This document shows positions 58,766 to 64,000 of a stretch of DNA of 64,000 bases, in pieces (position 1 is the stretch's first letter; each line of letters starts with the position of its first letter). The translations under genes and the position numbers were made by a program. Below the pieces are notes generated by a model. That model did no database searches and was not told the DNA's origin. It worked only from the letters and a program-made list of their open reading frames with translations. The DNA is from Roseinatronobacter ekhonensis (GTDB lineage Bacteria > Pseudomonadota > Alphaproteobacteria > Rhodobacterales > Rhodobacteraceae): contig NZ_UIHC01000004.1 in assembly GCF_900499075.1 (NCBI RefSeq), forward strand, positions 1 to 64,000. Direction: 5' to 3'.

Positions 58766-59881
58766 ATGCCTGAGAATTTGCGCCTGACGCCATTGTACGA
58801 CCTGCATGTCGCGCTTGGCGCCAAGATGGTTCCCTTCGCGGGCTATTCCATGCCTGTGCAATACCCGATGGGCGTGATGGGCGAGCATACCCACACGCGC
58901 AGCCATGCCGGCTTGTTCGATGTCAGCCATATGGGGCAGGTCATCTTGCGCGGGCCGAGTGGCGCGCTTGCCTTGGAACGGCTGGTGCCGGTCGATGTGG
59001 CAGGGCTGGCTGAGGGGCGGCAACGCTACGCCATGTTCACCAATGACAAGGGCGGCATTCTGGACGACCTGATGGTCGCCAATCGCGGCGATCACCTGTT
59101 TCTGGTGGTCAATGCTGCGTGCAAGGCCGCCGATCTGGCGCATCTGCGCGCCCATCTGCCAGAGCTGGAGGTGCGCGAGATCACCGACCGCGCGCTTCTG
59201 GCGCTGCAAGGGCCGGGGGCAGAGGCTGTGCTGAATGCCTTGGTGCCCGGTGTCGCCGCGATGCGCTTCATGGATGTGGCGACGTTCGACTGGCAGGGCC
59301 ACGCGCTCTGGATCTCTCGGTCAGGCTACACGGGCGAGGACGGGTATGAGATTTCTGTGCCCGACACGCAGGCCGAGCCCTTGGCCCGCGCACTTTTGGA
59401 CCAGCCCGATGTCGCCCCGATCGGTCTAGGCGCGCGCGACAGTTTGCGGCTGGAAGCGGGCCTGTGCCTGTATGGGCATGACATAGACGAACACACCTCG
59501 CCGGTCATGGCGGGCCTGTCCTGGGCCATCCAGAAAGCCCGTCGTGCGGGTGGTGCACGCGAAGGCGGTTTTCCCGGTGCCGACCGTGTCTTGCAGGAAC
59601 TGGCAGACGGGCCCTTGGCCCGCCGCGTTGGCCTGCGCCCAGAGGGCCGCGCACCCATGCGCGAGGGCACCGTGCTATGGGATGCGGCCGAAGGGGGACG
59701 AAATATCGGCGCAGTCACCTCTGGCGGGTTCGGTCCCAGCATTGGCGCGCCCATCGCCATGGGGTATGTTCCGGCTACCAGTGCCGAACCCGGCACCCGC
59801 CTTTGGGGCGAGGTGCGGGGCAAGCGTTTGCCGGTCATGATCTGTGACCTTCCGTTTCGAACATCCACCTACAAGCGCTGA
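58766..59881 (+). CDS. gcvT: Glycine cleavage system T protein (aminomethyltransferase)
   Basis: Releases ammonia and transfers the C1 unit of glycine to tetrahydrofolate, 371 residues. Motifs are MVPFAGYSMPVQYPMGVMGEHTHTR, FDVSHMGQV, GYTGEDGYEISVP and LEAGLCLYGHDIDE with the folate-binding and catalytic acid region. It is the first gene of gcvT-gcvH-gcvP and has the riboswitch in its leader; AAAGGGG precedes the ATG. Confidence 0.95.
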   Translation: MPENLRLTPLYDLHVALGAKMVPFAGYSMPVQYPMGVMGEHTHTRSHAGLFDVSHMGQVILRGPSGALALERLVPVDVAGLAEGRQRYAMFTNDKGGILDDLMVANRGDHLFLVVNAACKAADLAHLRAHLPELEVREITDRALLALQGPGAEAVLNALVPGVAAMRFMDVATFDWQGHALWISRSGYTGEDGYEISVPDTQAEPLARALLDQPDVAPIGLGARDSLRLEAGLCLYGHDIDEHTSPVMAGLSWAIQKARRAGGAREGGFPGADRVLQELADGPLARRVGLRPEGRAPMREGTVLWDAAEGGRNIGAVTSGGFGPSIGAPIAMGYVPATSAEPGTRLWGEVRGKRLPVMICDLPFRTSTYKR

Positions 59882-59893
59882 GGAGCGTTTCCC

Positions 59894-60253
59894 ATGAAAT
59901 ACACCGAAGAACATGAATGGCTGCGCGTCGAGGGCGATAGCGTGGTCGTGGGCATTACCGAACACGCCGCCGAACAACTGGGCGATGTGGTGTTCGTGGA
60001 ACTGCCAGAGGTCGAGGCCGTGGTCGCCAAAGGCGACGAGGTCTGCGTGATCGAATCGGTCAAGGCGGCCAGCGACATCCTTGCCCCCGTCGATGGCGAG
60101 ATCACAGAAGTAAACGACGCCCTCACCGACAATCCCGGTCTGGTCAACGAAGACCCGCAGGGCGATGCGTGGTTCTTCAAGATGAAGCTTGATGATCTGG
60201 CTGTGCTCGACGATCTGATGACCGAGGATGAATACAAGGAATTCCTTGGCTAG
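59894..60253 (+). CDS. gcvH: Glycine cleavage system H protein
   Basis: Lipoyl carrier shuttling aminomethyl between P, T and L proteins, 119 residues. It starts [22 protein letters not shown] and has the lipoylated lysine in [20 protein letters not shown] (ESVKAASD). It is 12 bases behind gcvT. Confidence 0.97.
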   Translation: MKYTEEHEWLRVEGDSVVVGITEHAAEQLGDVVFVELPEVEAVVAKGDEVCVIESVKAASDILAPVDGEITEVNDALTDNPGLVNEDPQGDAWFFKMKLDDLAVLDDLMTEDEYKEFLG

Positions 60254-60280
60254 TTTTCCCAACCCAGAGGCCATACCCGC

Positions 60281-63121
60281 ATGACCTATACCCCCACCGA
60301 CTATGACCCTTACGACTTTGCCAACCGCCGCCATATCGGGCCAACCCCCGAAGAGATGGCGGCGATGTTGCAGGCGGTGGGGTGTGATACTCTGGAGCAG
60401 TTGATCGACCAGACCATCCCTGATGATCTGCGTCAGCCAGACCCTCTGACATGGCCCGCCCTGTCAGAGGGCGAATTGCTGGACCGGATGCGCGCGGTGG
60501 GGGCCAAGAACACGGTTATGACCAGCCTGATCGGGCAGGGCTATTACGGCACCGTCACGCCGCCCGCGATCCTGCGCAATATTTTTGAAAACCCTGCTTG
60601 GTATACTGCCTACACGCCCTACCAGCCAGAGATTGCGCAAGGGCGGCTGGAAGCGCTGTTGAACTTCCAGACCATGGTGTCGGACCTGACGGGGTTGCCG
60701 GTTGCGAATGCGTCGCTCCTGGACGAATCCACAGCCTGCGCCGAAGCGATGGTGATGGCGCAGCGCGTTGCGAAATCAAAGGCAATGGCGTTTTTCGTCG
60801 ATGAAAATTGCCACCCGCAGAATATTGCCGTGGTACAGACCCGCGCCGCGCCGCTGGGCATAGACGTGATCGTCGGCGCGCCAGAGGATTGCCCGGCCGA
60901 CAGCGTCTTTGCCGCCCTGTTCCAGTATCCCGGAACCCATGGCGACCTGCGCGATTTCCGCCCGCAGATCGAAACCTTGCACGCAAACAAGGCGCTGGCC
61001 ATTCTGGCGACTGACCTGTTGGCGCTGACCATGATCGTTGAACCCGGCGAACTTGGCGCAGATATCGCCGTGGGCAGCGCGCAGCGGTTCGGCGTGCCAA
61101 TGGGCTATGGCGGGCCGCATGCGGCGTTCATCTCCTGTCGCGACGCCTATAAACGCTCCATGCCGGGGCGGATTGTGGGCGTCAGTGTCGATGCGCGCGG
61201 CAATCAAGCCTACAGGCTGTCGCTGCAAACCCGCGAACAGCATATCCGGCGCGAGAAAGCGACCTCGAACGTCTGCACGGCGCAGGCGCTTCTGGCGGTC
61301 ATGGCGTCGATGTATGCGGTGTTCCACGGCCCCCAAGGGTTGCGCGCGATTGCAGAGCGGGTGCATGGGCTGACGGAGCGTCTTTACCGCGCGCTGCGCG
61401 CGGCGGGTGCGCAGGTCGTGGTCAAGGATTTCTTCGACACGATCACGGTAGAGGTTGGCGTGGGGCAGGCGGGCATTCTGGCCGCTGCGCGCGCAGAGGG
61501 ACTGAACCTGCGCAAAGTTGGCAGCACCCATGTCGGAATCTCTCTGGATGAAACCAGCGACGAGCGGGTGGTCATGCGGGTGCTGCGCGCCTTTGGCATT
61601 GATGGCGTGCCGCCGCATCGCGGGGCGCTTGGCTTTGCCGATACATTCCTGCGCCAGTCAGATTACCTGACGCACCCGATCTTCCACATGAACCGCGCCG
61701 AAACCGAGATGATGCGTTATATGCGCCGTCTGGCCGACCGCGATCTGGCGCTGGACCGCGCTATGATCCCGCTGGGGTCTTGCACGATGAAGCTGAACGC
61801 GGCGGCGGAAATGATCCCGCTGTCATGGCCTGAATTTTCCAGCCTGCACCCGTTCTGCCCGCCCGATCAGGCGCAGGGCTATGCCGAAGCGATTTTCGAC
61901 CTGAAGGCGAAATTGTGCGAGATTACCGGCTATGACGATATGTCGATGCAGCCCAATTCCGGCGCGCAGGGCGAATATGCGGGCCTGCTGACCATTCAAG
62001 CATATCACCGCGCGCGCGGGCAGGGCGACCGCGACATCTGCCTTATCCCGATGTCGGCACATGGCACCAACCCCGCCAGCGCGCAGATGTGCGGCATGCA
62101 GGTGGTCGTTGTGAAATCTGCCCCGAATGGCGATGTCGATCTGGATGATTTCCGCGAGAAGGCCGCCAAGGCAGGCGACCGTCTGGCGGCTTGCATGATC
62201 ACCTACCCGTCCACGCATGGCGTGTTCGAGGAAACCGTGCGCGAGGTGTGCAAGATCACGCATGACTACGGCGGGCAGGTCTATATTGACGGGGCGAACC
62301 TGAACGCAATGGTGGGGCTTGTGAAACCGGGCGAGGTTGGTGGCGATGTCAGCCACCTGAACCTGCACAAGACCTTCGCCATCCCGCATGGCGGCGGCGG
62401 TCCCGGCATGGGGCCGATCGGGGTGAAAGCGCATCTGGCGCCCTTCCTGCCCGGCCATCCGCAAACCGGTGGGGCAGAGGGGCCGGTTTCGGGCGCGCCC
62501 TACGGGTCTGCATCCATCTTGCTGATTTCATGGGCTTACTGCCTGATGATGGGCGGGCCGGGGCTGACACAAGCCACCCGTGTCGCCATCCTCAACGCCA
62601 ATTACATCGCCGCGCGCCTGCGTGGGGCCTATGATATCCTGTTCATGGGCAACAAGGGCCGGATCGCGCATGAGTGCATTCTGGACACGCGGCCTTTTGC
62701 CGATGTGGGCGTGACGGTCGATGACATTGCCAAGCGGCTGATCGACAACGGCTTTCATGCGCCGACGATGAGCTGGCCTGTTTCGGGCACGCTAATGGTG
62801 GAACCGACGGAATCGGAAACCAAGGCAGAGATCGACCGTTTCATTACAGCGCTTCTGGCGATCCGCGATGAAATCCGTGCGATCGAGGCGGGCGAGACTA
62901 CTTCCGATGCCAGCCCGCTGCGCCATGCGCCCCACACGGTCGAGGATCTGATCGCCGATTGGGACCGGGCCTATACCCGCGAACAGGGCTGCTTCCCGCC
63001 CGCCAGCTTCCGGGGCGACAAATACTGGCCGCCCGTGGGCCGCGTGGACAACGTGTTCGGTGACCGCAACCTTGTCTGCACCTGCCCACCCGTGGAAAGC
63101 TACGCGCAAGCGGCGGAATAG
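60281..63121 (+). CDS. gcvP: Glycine dehydrogenase (decarboxylating), P protein
   Basis: PLP enzyme that decarboxylates glycine and loads the H protein, a single chain of 946 residues with both half-domains. Motifs are [16 protein letters not shown] at the start, [13 protein letters not shown], and in the C-half [23 protein letters not shown] and the PLP lysine in [20 protein letters not shown]. It ends gcvT-gcvH-gcvP. The L protein is not in the window. Confidence 0.97.
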   Translation: MTYTPTDYDPYDFANRRHIGPTPEEMAAMLQAVGCDTLEQLIDQTIPDDLRQPDPLTWPALSEGELLDRMRAVGAKNTVMTSLIGQGYYGTVTPPAILRNIFENPAWYTAYTPYQPEIAQGRLEALLNFQTMVSDLTGLPVANASLLDESTACAEAMVMAQRVAKSKAMAFFVDENCHPQNIAVVQTRAAPLGIDVIVGAPEDCPADSVFAALFQYPGTHGDLRDFRPQIETLHANKALAILATDLLALTMIVEPGELGADIAVGSAQRFGVPMGYGGPHAAFISCRDAYKRSMPGRIVGVSVDARGNQAYRLSLQTREQHIRREKATSNVCTAQALLAVMASMYAVFHGPQGLRAIAERVHGLTERLYRALRAAGAQVVVKDFFDTITVEVGVGQAGILAAARAEGLNLRKVGSTHVGISLDETSDERVVMRVLRAFGIDGVPPHRGALGFADTFLRQSDYLTHPIFHMNRAETEMMRYMRRLADRDLALDRAMIPLGSCTMKLNAAAEMIPLSWPEFSSLHPFCPPDQAQGYAEAIFDLKAKLCEITGYDDMSMQPNSGAQGEYAGLLTIQAYHRARGQGDRDICLIPMSAHGTNPASAQMCGMQVVVVKSAPNGDVDLDDFREKAAKAGDRLAACMITYPSTHGVFEETVREVCKITHDYGGQVYIDGANLNAMVGLVKPGEVGGDVSHLNLHKTFAIPHGGGGPGMGPIGVKAHLAPFLPGHPQTGGAEGPVSGAPYGSASILLISWAYCLMMGGPGLTQATRVAILNANYIAARLRGAYDILFMGNKGRIAHECILDTRPFADVGVTVDDIAKRLIDNGFHAPTMSWPVSGTLMVEPTESETKAEIDRFITALLAIRDEIRAIEAGETTSDASPLRHAPHTVEDLIADWDRAYTREQGCFPPASFRGDKYWPPVGRVDNVFGDRNLVCTCPPVESYAQAAE

Positions 63122-63166
63122 CGTCCCGATCCCGCCCGGCAGATGCCCCATTCTTGCCGGAATGTC

Positions 63167-64000
63167 ATGCGACCCATCGTGCCAAGTGAAATTGGTTCGG
63201 TGGTTAACATGTTCTTTCTTTATCGCGGTGAACGGTTCGGCGTTGGCATCATTCTTGCTGTCAGCGCGACCTTGGCGGTGCTTGTGGCCCAAGGGCAAAC
63301 GCAAATCGTCTGGGACGCGTTCATCAATCAGTTCGTGTTCTACGGCATCATCATGGTGTCGGGGCTGCTACTCCGTTGCCGGGGCTGGTTGCCGCGCACA
63401 TCTCTGACGCTGGTCGCGGTCGGGTTCTTCCCGATATTCTCATCCGTGACGGCCCTGACCGGCCACATGATGTTCCCGTTGCAACGCCCATTGGTTGATG
63501 AGACGCTTTTCGCGATTGACCATGCGCTTGGCTATGACTGGGTTGCCGCCGTCACTTGGCTTGCTGACTATCCGCAGCTTTCGACAATCATGAAATACGT
63601 CTATCTCAGTGCGCTGCCGCAATTGCTGATCCTGCTGATCGTGTTGGGTGTGCAGGGCCGCGTGATTGCGCTGCACCGGATGGTCGTGACGGGCATGGTT
63701 GCGGGCTGCCTGATAACACTGTTCTGGTCGATCTGGCCGTCCTTCGGCCCCTCTGCCTATCTGGACGTGCCCGACGAAGTGATCGCCCGCGCGGGCCTTC
63801 TGGTCACGCCAGACTACGGTGCGCAATTGATGGACCTTGCCCGCAACGGGATGGAGCGGATCGAGAAGCACCAGTTGCTGGGCACGATGGCCTTTCCGTC
63901 CTTCCATATCCTGATGGCAACGCTGGCGCTTTTCTTTGCTCGCGGCACATGGTTGTTCTGGCCCTACGTGATGGCCAATTCGCTGATGATACCCGCGACG
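63167..64000 (+). CDS. PAP2-superfamily membrane phosphatase/phosphotransferase, 3' end beyond the window
   Basis: A frame open for 278 codons to the end of the window. It has several membrane segments (for example FGVGIILAVSATLAVLVAQG and LPQLLILLIVLG) and a PAP2-like core motif PSFH in GTMAFPSFHILMATLALFFARG; the second histidine motif would follow beyond 64000. This arrangement resembles Aur1/inositol-phosphotransferase-like PAP2 proteins. The start at 63167 (MRPIVPS) is tentative; MFFLYRG at 63209 is an alternative. Confidence 0.7.
   Translation, partial: MRPIVPSEIGSVVNMFFLYRGERFGVGIILAVSATLAVLVAQGQTQIVWDAFINQFVFYGIIMVSGLLLRCRGWLPRTSLTLVAVGFFPIFSSVTALTGHMMFPLQRPLVDETLFAIDHALGYDWVAAVTWLADYPQLSTIMKYVYLSALPQLLILLIVLGVQGRVIALHRMVVTGMVAGCLITLFWSIWPSFGPSAYLDVPDEVIARAGLLVTPDYGAQLMDLARNGMERIEKHQLLGTMAFPSFHILMATLALFFARGTWLFWPYVMANSLMIPAT

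Overview
The window reads as chromosome of an alphaproteobacterium of the Rhodobacteraceae (Roseobacter/Rhodobacter type). The grounds are a CtrA orthologue directly behind a SciP (DUF1153) gene, an RpoH-type sigma factor facing a MarR regulator, an alphaproteobacterial LexA box (GTTC-N7-GTTC), several protein families common in this group (DUF2125, DUF2927, DUF6446, DUF6325), high GC, and dense gene packing. No rRNA, tRNA or CRISPR array was seen.

Bases 1 to about 4800 are the decayed end of a mobile island: an IS3-family end, an IS1380 transposase fragment, a broken integrase, a DUF6325/LuxR-type gene stopped by an in-frame TGA, a PrtN-type activator and an intact-looking tyrosine integrase. 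The island abuts the 5' end of dusA, a known integration target. Everything to the right is core chromosome.

4.8-16 kb: dusA, a divergent pair of MltB-like transglycosylase paralogues, a DUF3592 membrane protein, valS (with a palindromic repeat and a low-GC insertion), marR/rpoH around a shared operator-like palindrome, VanZ, DUF2125 and a ChaC-like gene. 16-26.7 kb: a TauD-like dioxygenase, a secreted protease-fold protein lacking the catalytic residues, glyQ-DUF6446-glyS (glyS also has a low-GC insertion), alr, and mnmA-pdxA-ksgA. 26.7-35.6 kb: sciP-ctrA (cell-cycle control), ligA-recG, a LexA-box-controlled 37-residue membrane peptide, trmFO-gluQ, hisI and an Fe-S scaffold protein. 35.6-39.7 kb: pgm, an acetate kinase-PduL phosphotransacylase fusion (both steps between acetyl-CoA and acetate on one chain) and a pilin-like protein. 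39.8-46.6 kb: a probable eight-gene minus-strand operon (26-residue membrane peptide, XpaC-like, TelA, DUF2927 lipoprotein, SPFH-GYF protein, zinc-ribbon membrane protein, sugar kinase, dtd). 46.7-58.5 kb: a pseudouridine synthase, hisB-hisH, deoD, an L,D-transpeptidase, a PPDK-like protein with a diverged ATP domain, a SleB-type hydrolase, a folB fusion, folP-glmM and a cyclotransferase-like gene. 58.5-63.1 kb: a tandem glycine riboswitch ahead of gcvT-gcvH-gcvP. The window ends inside a PAP2-type membrane protein.

The items most worth following are the LexA-controlled small membrane peptide behind recG (a candidate SOS division inhibitor), the AckA-PduL fusion, the matching low-GC insertions in valS and glyS, the catalytically dead protease, the FolB fusion, and a dispersed two-hairpin repeat found four times. 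All family calls were made by reading the sequence; no database search was run.
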